In this document: positions 43,764-56,300 of the stretch, in pieces
How the letters are laid out: each line of letters starts with the position of its first letter
Position numbering within the stretch: position 1 is the first letter of the stretch
Assembly (NCBI GenBank): GCA_947561395.2
Contig: OX387190.1
Coordinates: 37,808,392-37,872,391, forward strand
Direction of reading: 5' to 3'
DNA: 64,000 nucleotides
Origin: Buxus sempervirens
Lineage: Eukaryota > Streptophyta > Magnoliopsida > Buxales > Buxaceae
Notes under the pieces: model-generated
Databases searched by the model: none
The model's input: the letters and a program-made list of their open reading frames with translations, nothing else
Told to the model about the DNA's origin: nothing
Made by a program: the position numbers and the translations under genes

Positions 43764-44795
43764 GCTGTAGCCCGATAAATGAGAGAGAGCCACGTGGTGC
43801 CCACATGGGCTAGACTCACAAGCAAATACACATAAGTATATGCACATGCCAAAAAACCATTTCCATATGTGTGAGAAGTAACGTCATCATCAACACAAGG
43901 TTTGCAATCGAGCTTAGCAATCCAACCATCTTAACAAACAATGGAAATCAGGAGCTCAGTCATTGGGATCGTGGCAAGCGGTTGCTCAACCAGAATGAAG
44001 TGGGCAGATTGATAACTCCAACAACCGTCATGAAGATCATGCAAACATGAGACGGTAAGCAACCATCAAAGCTCAGCTATAAAAGGCATAGCTACGAAGT
44101 GCTCGTGGACAACTGCAACCGGTTACTATAATTATAATCGATCATCCGTGATCACTATCCAGTCTCCTACACTCACACTATAGTAAGAAGGGATAATTTA
44201 GGACTTCTCTCACTGCTTCTTGTCGCAGTGACATTCTAGGCTACTATTTCTCCGATTGAAGTAAAGATCCTACCACCGACAAAGAAGTCTAGGCCGCCCC
44301 CTGTTTCCTGATCCTGTACTCCGATTACGATTACAGGGTTACGAGCAGCCAATATCGAAGCTATCTTTGGTCAAGCCAGGTGAGTAGCTAAATGTTGGCT
44401 AAATAGTACTCCTGGGTGAATCCCCGAATCAGCTTTACTAACAGACGCCTGTATCCAGACCTTATACCCCAATCGTGCCTATAAGGCCAAGGGAAGCCGG
44501 TACTGCTAGCATTGTTGATTTTCTTTACTATTATTTCTTTTGTGTTATTTGGAGGTTTGTTTTAATAAGCGATTGTGTTTTCAACAATCGATATATGAGT
44601 ATAGTACTTCATTGTTGCTATTGTCATTTTCAAACAGGAATAAAAACCCAAACAAAGACCAAACCCCTAGTTTTTATTCTTTCGCCTGACCAGTTTTATT
44701 ACGGTGACTTGCATGCAGTACAGCTAGATCGACTTCAGTTTAGACCAGGAACAGGTGCTCGAGGTCAGGACCCAACCGGAATTTTGTATTGACAG
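43764..44795 (+). repeat. Possible solo-LTR-like sequence, boundaries uncertain
   Basis: The stretch starts near TGTAGCCCGATAAATGAG and ends near GTATTGACA. It has a TATA-like TATAAAAGG (about 44080) followed by a C-rich initiation-like region, an arrangement seen in plant LTRs. No 5-bp target duplication or internal region was found, so it may be other non-coding DNA. Confidence 0.3.
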
Positions 44796-45171
44796 ATATT
44801 GTTACGCTTGCACATAAACACATCACCCCTTCTGCCACGTGTCAAGCTAAGTCCAATTTGGGAGGAACAGAACTATTCTTTGCCTTCTACACTCCAAAAT
44901 ATAAATAATCTCCTTCAGCAAGATAACCATCATAAGCATGAGATGATGAATAATGTCTTAAAAAAAAAAGGCATGAGATGAAGAAGCTAATCATAACTTT
45001 CAATCTTCTAGTATCAATGTATTTCATGGCACCAGCGTTGGTATTCTTTTTAGAAAAATCACCACGAGCCGAAATAAATGAAGGGCAAATAAGGATTCAC
45101 GGAGAGAGTTTCGATCGAGTCAAAAACAAATGTTTTTGATAATTAGAATATTATCTGGCTGACTAAAGCAG

Positions 45172-45245
45172 GGCCTATTAGCTCAGTTGGTTAGAGCGTC
45201 GTGCTAATAACGCGAAGGTCGCAGGTTCGAGACCTGCATGGGCCA
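45172..45245 (+). tRNA. tRNA-Ile (anticodon AAT)
   Basis: A 74-nt cloverleaf: acceptor stem GGCCTAT / ATGGGCC with discriminator A, D-arm GCTC...GAGC, anticodon stem TCGTG / CGCGA with loop CTAATAA giving anticodon AAT at 45206-45208, and T-arm GCAGG-TTCGAGA-CCTGC. There is no intron and CCA is not encoded, as usual for nuclear genes. Internal A box (TAGCTCAGTTGG) and B box (GGTTCGAGACC) promoters are intact. A T6 Pol III terminator follows at 45251. Confidence 0.97.
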
Positions 45246-45250
45246 TAGGA

Positions 45251-45256
45251 TTTTTT
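45251..45256 (+). terminator. Pol III T-run terminator of tRNA-Ile
   Basis: TTTTTT starts 5 bases after the discriminator base of the tRNA, the usual RNA polymerase III stop. Confidence 0.85.
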
Positions 45257-45262
45257 CTTTTC

Positions 45263-45333
45263 CCATTTTTTCTATTATATATTCATGACACGGCTTTTCT
45301 TAATTCATTTTTTCTATTATATTCACGTCACGG
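45263..45333. repeat. Short direct duplication after the tRNA
   Basis: CATTTTTTCTATTATAT followed by a TTCA-GTCACGG-like end occurs at 45263 and again at 45305, a 42-bp period. Confidence 0.7.
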
Positions 45334-47339
45334 TCCAATTGTTCTGACTTCTGATCACAATTATTGTAGAAACTTAAAACGGTGGACGGATGAAAATCAG
45401 AGGCACGGATGGATTTGAATACGCAAACCAAGGTTTTTATTTGGTTTTGGTCCTTTCTACTCTGACGACAAAAGGTTACCACCGTTCAATACAAAATATG
45501 GGACTTTATATTCAACCATGTACATACTGGAAAATGGAAAGGCTTTATATTCAATTGTTGGCATCAATCCCATTATAGAAACAAAGCTAGGGATAATGGT
45601 CTATGTAATTTTCGATTTGTTCAATTATAAGAGGGTGTTTGGTAACGTTTATTTTTTAAACAATTTGAAAGCTAAAATTTTTCCAAATTGTTTTTGTATT
45701 TTTAGAAATGGTTGAGTAGAAACCTGTTTGGCAACAATTATCCCAAATTCAATTACAATTTTGAAAATCTACAGAAACACGTTTGGTAATCAATCAAAAA
45801 ATAATTTTACTTGTATATTAACACAAATATGATTTTTCACGACTGTCTTCATCATCTACCGCGATCTGACCTGGGAAAACCTTACGATGAGGAGGAGAAA
45901 TAGCGGTTATAATGGTGGTGGGGCGGTATGTTAGTGAGGGCGGGGCGGTAGGTTTGTGAGTGGCAATAGCGGTTATAATGGTGCGGAAGATGACGGTGCT
46001 TATAGCCTGACGTGCTCATGGTAGCCGTGACGGGCGTTGGAGGGAGCGGTGATATGATGTTAATGATGGTGACTCGCTTCCTTTTTATTATTCATTTATT
46101 TATCCAATAATATTTTTCATTGGCAATGTTTTCTGTATCTTATTTCACATAAAAAATGGAGTCATAATTCAAATACTGAAATAAAATGCGAAAATACGAC
46201 TTACGAAAGTTCACGGAGTTCGTCCTGCTTATTTCATGATTTTAGTTCTGAAGAACCCATCTTCAGATTTTACATCTTGACAGTTAAGCTATTATATGTT
46301 TAGTTTTTAAATCTGTGGTTTTCAAAAATCCTGATGCCCTTTCTTACCAGTATCCCTAATTTCCAGACCCACAGGGGGAGGGCGCATCATGATGTAGTCA
46401 TTTCTGATATTATCTGTCATTTTCAAAGGTGGGATAAAATTAACAAGTCAGAGATCCATTTCCCAGTTGTTCATCAGACACTAGTACAGGCAAGGGGAGT
46501 GACGCCTTCCTTTAGCTTCTTAATAAAACAAGGTTATAAAAACAGTGAATAGTTAGTTCAGATAAGAAATGTAAGGCCTTCTACAGTTCACCTCGATATA
46601 GAAAAAGGAAAAAAAAAAAAAAAACTTGTTCATTAACCATAATTCATAAATTTATCGTCTACAAAAAATTTTCATTACCGGTATGACTCAGTACGTGCAC
46701 CAGACGATCACTGATTGCAACACTTAACTGACATGTCAGAGCTTATATGCACAATCCCATTTCTACGTTGTTATATAGATACTAGCTCACATACCAAAAT
46801 ACAAATACTATTCAAACTCATATAGGTTTAAAACATTGTATAAATGGCTAATCCAGAGGATACCTGTCAAAATGGATGGTTTGGAACAGCCATGGCCATG
46901 GCATTCATTCACTTGAAAAATAATGTCAGACGGTAGAATAAAGCTGTTACAGTACAGAAAACCTACCTTATACATCACTTGTCAACTTCACTATCTCTGT
47001 TGGACAACATCAAATGAATACATACAGAACAACAGTCTGCGAAAAATTCCTATTATATTATAATAACTAAGAAAAGCCAGATAATTACAAGACAAGAAGA
47101 GAAAATGTCAGAGCATACACTACTAGGAATAAAAATATAATTTTCCCAGTTAAAATCAACAGAGGTATGAAACTTTGAATCATGCATAACCATAGCTAAA
47201 TTTGTGAAGAATGCCTGATCTGATACTACAAATAAATTAAATTAGGAAAGGAGAATCTAATGAAAAAGCCGAGGTAACCCTTTTACTCTGGGGGATTGTT
47301 CAAACCTGTACAAATCTGAAGAAAACAATGTTTTATCCT
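45334..47339. other. Intergenic DNA, no gene seen
   Basis: AT-rich. A block at about 45640-45800 has recurring TTTGGTAAC / TTTGGCAAC motifs like those of hAT-derived MITEs, but ends were not resolved. The last few hundred bases are probably the SEC3 3' UTR. Confidence 0.45.
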
Positions 47340-50300
47340 CTACATGGAAGCTAGCAGTTCTCTCATTTCCGCTACAGACTGGATGGTCTCATTCGGATAA
47401 ATCTTTGCAACTAGTTGAGCAAAGCTTTCATATTTATCAAGAAACTCCTTCTGTCAAAGGGGGAAAAAGAAAAAGAAAAAAGAAAAAAGGGATCCAGTGT
47501 CAGGCCTTGAACCTCAATAAATTCTGCTTCCAATTATTCCACAGACTATCTTATAAATTCTGTATGCCTCATCACACAGTGAGGAAGCCTGATACGAAGA
47601 CCAAAACAGCATGATAATATCATACTGCTACCCAGATTTTAACTTGAGTTATGATGATAAATATGCTTGGACTACATGTTTGCAAAGATGATCCAGTTTT
47701 TGCAATGCACATGAACATCTGACGAAAACTTGAGATATAAATTTTCTTACTTTCTCTAGCACCAGAAATTCAATGAAAACAGCTCACTGAAATTTCAATT
47801 TCTAACCTATTTGATACACTTTCTCCAGTGGATGGAAATACAGGATTTCATTTAAAATGATTTGGGGTCTTTAAAGTACAAAGTAAACAAAAACGGTGCA
47901 GCTAAAAATATCATGTCATCTCCATGAATCGTAATTTCTCGAATTTACAGATTCCAACACTTGTACCCATGTCAAATTACTACACTTGTACCCATTCCAA
48001 TGCAAATGTAACATACAACTTGGGTCCTGGGTCTAGTTTTTACATCCCCAAACTCTTCTTTTCTTTTCTTTTTTGTGGTAAAATAGCTATAAAAAAAGAC
48101 TGTGACAATTTCAATTTCAAATTTTCAAGTAATTGAACATACAATAAATCCTCCAATTATTAAACTCTACAGCCAAAAATGTTAATCAGAAATAAGATCA
48201 TAACTACCTTGCATTTATCCCATAAAGAAGGGAGAAGTTCCTCTGAAGTCAAGTTCTTCTGCAATCTCCTATACATTGCACTGATTGACTTGTCAACCTG
48301 TTAATGAGGAAGCCAAGATAATTTCAAAAAGCAGTTCAGTGAGTAAAGAAAGGAGATTCTGGTGACAACTGAATCTAACATACCCCAGATAAACTGGATC
48401 TCAACATCTTCCGAAGCTCCGTTTTTGATAGTCCAAGCTGGAAAGGGATCTACAATTTGTTTAAAAAGTTTCAGAATCACAACATTGACCTACATAAAAT
48501 CGTAAGAGCCACAATTTACAATTTCTAAAGCTCATGGAAAGTCTATACAGTTTTTCTACACCTTTGATTGCACATCCTTCTTAGGGAACTTAGTACTGCC
48601 AATACAGTATATTAACTGCAGAGCTACTTGGAAACTAATAACATTTATAGAACTTAGCACTGCCGATATGTTTTAGAAATTGTAGAGCCACTCTGTAACT
48701 TATTATATATATATTGCTAGTGATCACAATAGACATTTTTATTTTACTTTTTATGTTTAAAAGCTTTGTTAATGAATGATGGGCCGCTGAAAACATTTGA
48801 TGCTTTAAATGGCCTTCATGGACATGCACACTTACACAGCATTAACTTCACAGGGCAGCAGCACCTCTTCAAATGGATCTTAGATCAATTTCTAGATAAA
48901 TGCCCCCATAAAGGTTGGTGGACTGATGGGCATCAATGAAGGTATGAAATCCCAAGATGGATGCCAGTTCTATCACAATGACACCTAGGTTAATTAGGTG
49001 CCATGTCATGAGAAACATGTTAGTTCTATGTTTGAGAGCACATGAATAGCACAAAGTATCCAAAAAAAGGGGACCAAAATTAACAAAAAAATGGCTAGGA
49101 AAGGGGGAAAAAAAAGAAAAAGGATTAACAGTTATTGAAGTAACTACTAATACAAGGTTTTGGTCCTTTAGTCAAGAAACCGGCCGTTTTCACTCCTGTT
49201 ACCTCTCTCATCCTCTCCCCAACCCCTATTTTTAGTTTTCACTCCAACTTGGTTCTGAATCTAGCCTTGTGAAGCTCCACCATTAAATTACCAATAAACA
49301 TAGTTTTACAACACGAAAATCTGATGATATATCTAGCAATATATCCCTTTTCATTGGAAGGCAATATGATCCAGTGATTTTGATATTTAAAACCTTGTCT
49401 TAAATAATAGTAGATGACCAGATCTTCCTCTCTAGATCTGAAAATTAATCTTCCATTATCTACTAGAACTGTCAGAAATATTCTAAAGTTACATTTTTCA
49501 TAGCAAATTCTGAAAACCAAAGTAGCCTTCAAAAAATGAGGGAAAACAAAAAGACTGTAAAGAAGTGACACAAAGCATCAATGGATGGGAATTAAATCTA
49601 ATGTGAAAATTATGTTCCAAGTTCGCAGAATCAGGTTAGATATGAAAGCATACATTAGAGAGGAAAACATTGTCTTACTGTACGGTTAGAGGCAATGTAA
49701 TAGGATCTTAACCGAAGATCTATATTTCTGGACTCTAATTCAAGTAAGTGCCAGACCAATGAAAGTAAAGACAGAAAGAAAATACTTGGAAATTAAGATG
49801 ATAACAAGCATAGTATGCGGCATACTATTCACTGGCCAAGTAGTTCACTGGCAAGTTAAACACATTATTGCAAGATTTAGGCTGCATTTGGGATTGCTTA
49901 ATTAAGTGCTTTTGGCTTAATAAAGCACTTTTTTAAGTTACAATCTTGTTTGGTTATCTGAAATGGATACACACTTATCCATAAAGAGTAGAGAAAGATA
50001 CCCAAGAAGCTCCTCTCGATGGCTTCTCCTTCCACTTAAACACTAAGCTGATGCTTTCGACAGATGAGACCTCATCGATTTTCATCTTCATGAGCGCCCC
50101 ATCTGCTCGTAACCTCCAGCAAATCAGAGTGATCGGCACTGCAATGGTCCAGAATCCGGCAATGCCCCATACAAATCCTCTCTAGCTAGTTTTGAAGAAT
50201 ACAGTAATGGAGGTTCGTGGCTCATGGAAATGGTTAGCCAACACCCAATGGACAGCAGTTACAGACATGAATTGTCCAAGATACCACAAGAGGTTTGCGG

Positions 50301-53300
50301 AAAAGGTGCAGAGTTTTGTCGAGAAGTGTCTGGTTAAGTATGCAAACTCAAGATGGACAACGGATATGCTATTGAATCATCGTTTCTTAACTAAAACAAA
50401 ACCGATGAATGTTTCATATCCTGCAATTAGTTGGGAACTAAGAAGTTGTATTGTTAGATGATTAGGTCACTATGAACAGAAGAAGAGATCCCTGTTTTGT
50501 GAAGACGTGATCTACTTAGAAGTTACAGACGGAGAGTCTTTTGAGGAATTATAAGTAACAGAGACTTGTTCATCTCCCACGGTTGTAATTGATCTCCCCG
50601 GCCTAGCCAAAAGTTATCCATCCAATCGCATCAGGCAATTGCCAGGGATAAAGCCCCACTGGTCGTTCTCAGAGAACTGGATGATAGTCCAGGAAACAAA
50701 GCCACCTGTTTGTGGAAATAGGATGACAGTAGAGAAGACGAGTTGTCTGCTGAACTGCTGCTACACTGAAGTTTTTTCCCTGGGTTTTCAATAGATGTGC
50801 AATGGCAGCATGTCGGTCCATTGATGCCCATCCCTTTGGGAAATACTCAGATTTCCTCTGTCAAAAAAGAAGTGAGAGTAAAGAGGGAGGAGAAACTGGA
50901 GGTTCTAGCAAAGAGCACACTCAAGGGTTCCTTTGAGGTCCGACAGCCTGAGAAAGCAACTGCACTCTCTTTGTTGATGGCGGAGAGGACCTTGTTACGT
51001 CAGGTCCGCTGAAAATGGGAGTCACCCTGTCCCACCTTTACACTGTAAGCCAGAGTCTGCAAATACAGTTTCGACTGATTGATAGAGCAAGCGTGGTTTA
51101 CCAAACACCTTGTTGTTTTAAATAAGCGTCTCCTTACAGCTGTGGATAAGACCTTGATCAAATCACTTATTGATTAAGTGCTCACCTATAAGCACAAGCA
51201 AGGCCAAACGCCACCTTAATGCCATCCATAAAACTTACAAGAGAAAAAAAAAGGATGACAATCATCACAAAACCACTGGTGTGAGTGCACAGGGTGACAT
51301 TAAATTATGTCAGCATCTGTTAAGACTCAGCTTAAAATAGCCATACCTACCCTCAAACCTTGGTCCTATCATCATCTACTTGTCAAATCACATTACAGAG
51401 TCACTTATTTGTCATATCACGTTATAGGGGCATTACAACCAACGAAGAAAATGTATTATTTGAGCATAACACCACCTATTATTCATTAAGGTTTATCTAA
51501 GTTAGAAAATAAAATTTTAAAAAAATGACTTATATGCCCCATTATTCAAAAATATTTTAAATATAAAAGTAAATAAAGATCTTGAGAGATGAAATGGGGA
51601 AAGGATTTGGTCCCTTGCTAGTGCATGGAAAGGATAAGACTTGGTCGGTTTCTTTATTTAAAACCAACACTGAAAGAAAAGAAGGATAGGAAAGAAATGA
51701 AAAACGAACTGATACTTAAAAAATAATAATAATAAGATGAAAAAGTACATGATGTAACAAAATCTGGAAAAAAAATAACAGTTAACAAAATAGAACAGAA
51801 AAAAAGAAAGACAATATGCAAAATTACATAATGTGCACAAATATTGCTAAATCTATTCAGAATGACCAAGATATGTTAAATATGGACTAAAAGTGCATTT
51901 TGTCCTCAAATTCAATTAGCAAGGTAAAACAGATATCCTCATCTCTAAAATATGCTGACACAAGCAACAAGCATAGATCCTTGCGCTTTATGTACAACAC
52001 ATTAATGAAAAGGAAGTTGTTGAAACCATAGTTTATAATGGTTTCAAGATTCAGGTAAAGCTCATGCATTGGTTGAATAGGAACACATCCCTAAAGAATA
52101 TGTTCTGCTAGATGTGCTTATCCAATGACATCAGCCCTCATGTGCCCAAATGAGGGGTAATCTTTCTTTCTTTCCTTTTTTTTCCTCTACTTTTTTGTGA
52201 CTGTTACTGACCATGTAATAAAAATCTAAAAAGAGTACAACAGGGGTAGAAGGGCATGGAAATTTCTCTTCAAGAAATACACTTACCCATATTTGATTTC
52301 CCCTGAACACGTGGTCCACCTTTTGTAATGCACCTACCCAATTTATTACTTGAATTACCTTCAATTAGCTCCAATCTTTGATTCCTACATCATCTTAAGG
52401 TCTTCAAGTAGACATATTTTCACCTTTTCCAATTTTTATACACCCACTTTCATGTGAATCCTCATCAAGAAATCCATCATTCCAACATTGTCCTCCCACT
52501 GGGAGGAATCTGGAAGTACCAAGATGATCACTAAATACTCACCAACTTCTTATTAATCAAATGATATCAGCTGGATTCGTCAGCTAAGCATGCAATGATT
52601 ATGTCAAACATGTAGCTGACCTTAGTTACATGGTTTGCTGTTTTCTTCACACGGATTTAGGTTAGATTTGCAATTTGCCAAATCACAAAGAAAAAAGTCA
52701 ACCAGGGGCAGGCATCTACAATTTTCTTGTAATTAATTATCTTTTTCCTTTTTTGTATAAATCACCAGTATTATATATATGAGATAACAAAATACAGGAT
52801 AACAGGGGATTAGTACAGTTTACAAAAACAGGTCCAAGTGGAGCTAGTAACCCCTAGTCATGATATGCCCCCAGTCTCAGCAAGTCCTAATCATCATGAT
52901 CTTAACTCAACTGAAATGCACATCAACCACCCACAACAAGAGCGAATAAAAACATTATGAATTGTTTTACTGTCTTATGCGCTTCCCACAAACATGGCCT
53001 CTGTACATAACTCACTAAGCCAAAAAAGTATGCAAGTGCATCTTCCAGGTCATTAGGAGATCTTATACGTGCCTGAACAAGATAGTTGTGCCAGATACAG
53101 GATATCCACCAAACCAAACTGGATGCACAGATCTCCAGGGGGCAAATGTGAAGGTACCCCATCCAAGAAATAACTGTAACCAAGTTGCCCTTCTACCTCA
53201 AGATGGAGACAGCCAAGAAACTTAGCCACCTTGAGACCTGCAATGACACAAACATTTCCACTCTAACAGAATCCTGGACCCCAATCGGACCAAAAAATCC

Positions 53301-56300
53301 AAGAACAATCTTACCACCCTGATCGGTGAAACACAATACCTCATAGTCCTGGTTTGACCAAACTGCTTCTGAAAAACTAGAGTTTGATCATGCCCTCATT
53401 GGGTGGCGGGCTGGCAGCCACCAGATAGTTTGCTTAGCCAGCCAAATTGAAGGGTGTGATATGACGTATGATCTGGGACATTGGTATTTCCCTAAGTCCT
53501 GTAGGTCCAGGTCCAAGATTCACATGCCAATACAATAGATATATGTACTGTCTAACTTTTCTGCTAAAATGCATGCCACCTGAGAAGCGGCACTCTGTCA
53601 ATAGTGATCTGTATCCTACTGATAGAAAGCAGACAGGGGAGATATAAAACAAGCATGATGCAGCGTGCGAGTAGAGCCATGTTCCACATAGACACCATAT
53701 ATATATGTTGTTTAGTGGGCCTCCATGAGGATGTGCCCACCTAAACCATAGAGATAATGGTCAAATGAGAAAATGGAAGTGCCCTTAAAGCCCTAACCTA
53801 AAATTGCATGCCAATTCACCCTAGTTAATTAATGTAACTATGTCTCTAGTTTGAAAAATATGGATATGAACTGACTATTGTAAGCCAAAATCTTTTAGCT
53901 TCGTATCAGATGCCTGTACAGAATTGGTGTCCAATAAGACAGATAATTCCAATTAAAAATTCATTATCTTATACCTTGTGTTTGTGTTCAAACCAATTCA
54001 TGAATTACATTACAAGTTATGGATGAAAAGAAATAACCATAATTTATTCTAGATATGAATTGAAATATCAAAGTGCTCTAGTAATGTCTAATATTCTATC
54101 CAGCTTGTTTATCAGTGCCTAACAAATTGATTCACAATTCACTAAAGCCGCATTTTAGGTAACCATGTGGCAAAGAGCATCCAGTTGTGTCTGAGTGCAT
54201 GTCTGCAACAATGAATGTTCAGAAAAAAAAAATTAAGGCATATTTAGGGGCATTACAATCATACTAATTCATGAGAAGCATGCCTACCATAGCATAGCTT
54301 ACTGGCCATAATACGACACCGCAAACAGAGGCCTCCAGAGTCCAGAAAAATCACCATTAGCTAAATATTTAGAAGCTGTGGAGTTAAGTAGGGCAATAGT
54401 GTCCCATAGGACAATATATGTGTGTCTGTATATATATATATATATAGATCAGAAGAAAAATATAGTGCCTCTAGAGAGCATATAATAATTGAGTAGTAAA
54501 CTCTTTTTATGGATAGAAATAATTTCAGTATGAGTAATCATATTTCACTAACCTCCTCTGGCGTAATTGTGTACATGAAATCCTCAATTTTTCGAGCAAA
54601 CTGAAATAGTCTTTCAAATTGCTGCAAATAATAAAGATAAAGAAAATGCTTATACTCAAGCTGTTACGTTAAGGTTGCAACAAAGAAATCAAGAATACTA
54701 GAACTCAATGCAATAATAAAAAAGAATGAGTAAGATCCAGAAGTGAACCACCACTAAGGCAGGCAGAAAGAGAGGATTACTTACATGGTATATGATAATG
54801 TTAATATGGCGTGTGCAAGCTTGTTCATAAGATTCACTTGCCTGGTGATAAAACTTTGCAAGTGTGGGCACAACATTTGCCAGTTCATATAGACTGCATG
54901 CAACAACTTCTAGTCAGCATGAACCAGAAAGAAACCAAAACTTGATTAACTTGAAGATAAGCTAGATCAACTCAAAAAAATCATCTACGACAAATAAATT
55001 TACTTAGTACCTATTCTGAAAAGCTGCGTAATTCTCTAGAAGCACAATGTCAGCATATTTTGGATCAGCTTGTGAAATTTTCTCCAAAGTCACAAACATT
55101 ATGCTAACCTGATCCAAACCACCAGCCACAATCCATGAGCTAAAATTTTACCATTAACAAATAATAATGTCAAAAATTAACATGCAACCTTGGAATTTGC
55201 AGGCTAAAAACGTCCAATCAACATGAGAATTCCTTTTAAGAATTCATTTGATTAGATATTAAGCATATAAAAACCAGCTGGAAGAAAATCATATCTCAAA
55301 GCCCACTAAATAGCTATTAAGCATCTTCTGTTGGTCCTCAAGGACTTCCACATTAAAGGGAAGGAAAAGTTGCAAGGCACAGCTTCCAGCCACTTATAGC
55401 AAGGGTTCATAATGGGTAGTTCAGGTAACTTCCACCACATCACATCAGGGGGTTTATGATGAATAATGATAATTATCACACAAATGCATCCAAGGGTTGC
55501 ATTAATAGGATAAATATCTCATTTGAAGAACATTCAAGGGTTGCATCAATAAGATAAATAGCTCATCCAAAGATGGACACAATTGATTAAATTAACAATT
55601 GATCAAACCCTCTAAGGTGCTATGATGGATTTTGCTTCGTGTGAGGATAAGTACAACAAAAAAATTCACTATTTTACCCTTACTGTTATGCTAGTCATTG
55701 TTTAAGCCAGGATGTTTGTGTGCATCATCCGCTCACCCATGCCGTCTCTTTTAAACCAATCCAAAAATGGATGGCTTTCTGATATGGTTGGACTTGGGCA
55801 TGTAAAGTGAAGACTCAGGGAGACAATTGTAAGAAAGTATGAGATGGTATTCACTGAAACTATGGGACAATTTGTAAATAAAAGATCAATATACAATGAG
55901 AATAGTTTTCATATGTTTCCTAAAAGGTATAGTACTTATTTAGAAGGTTATGGTAATATCAGTAAAGCAATAACACAATCATCCTAAATTGGTGAGCTTC
56001 TTTAAGTATAAGAATTTTCAGACAACTCTTCATCGTTAGTGACAAGGCAAAGCTTTCTTTAATCGCCTCCCCATGTGATTCAGAGTTGAATCAAATCTTT
56101 CTTAACAATTTCATGATTTTTCCCTTTAATGTAACATTCTGTTTCATTATCTTCACAAATATTCAACAATTCTTCACTTTATTCAAGCATTAGGAAAAAA
56201 ATGGTATTTCCAACGAAGAATCTTAAGTGGCCTGATAGATAGAAGTACTCACAAATTTTGTGTATGCTTGATCAACCAGATCTCTAGATTGTCCCTGGAT

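Noticed and set aside
52923-53183. 86-residue minus-strand frame in a SEC3 intron
   Set aside because: No recognised motif, and it lies within a confidently spliced intron.
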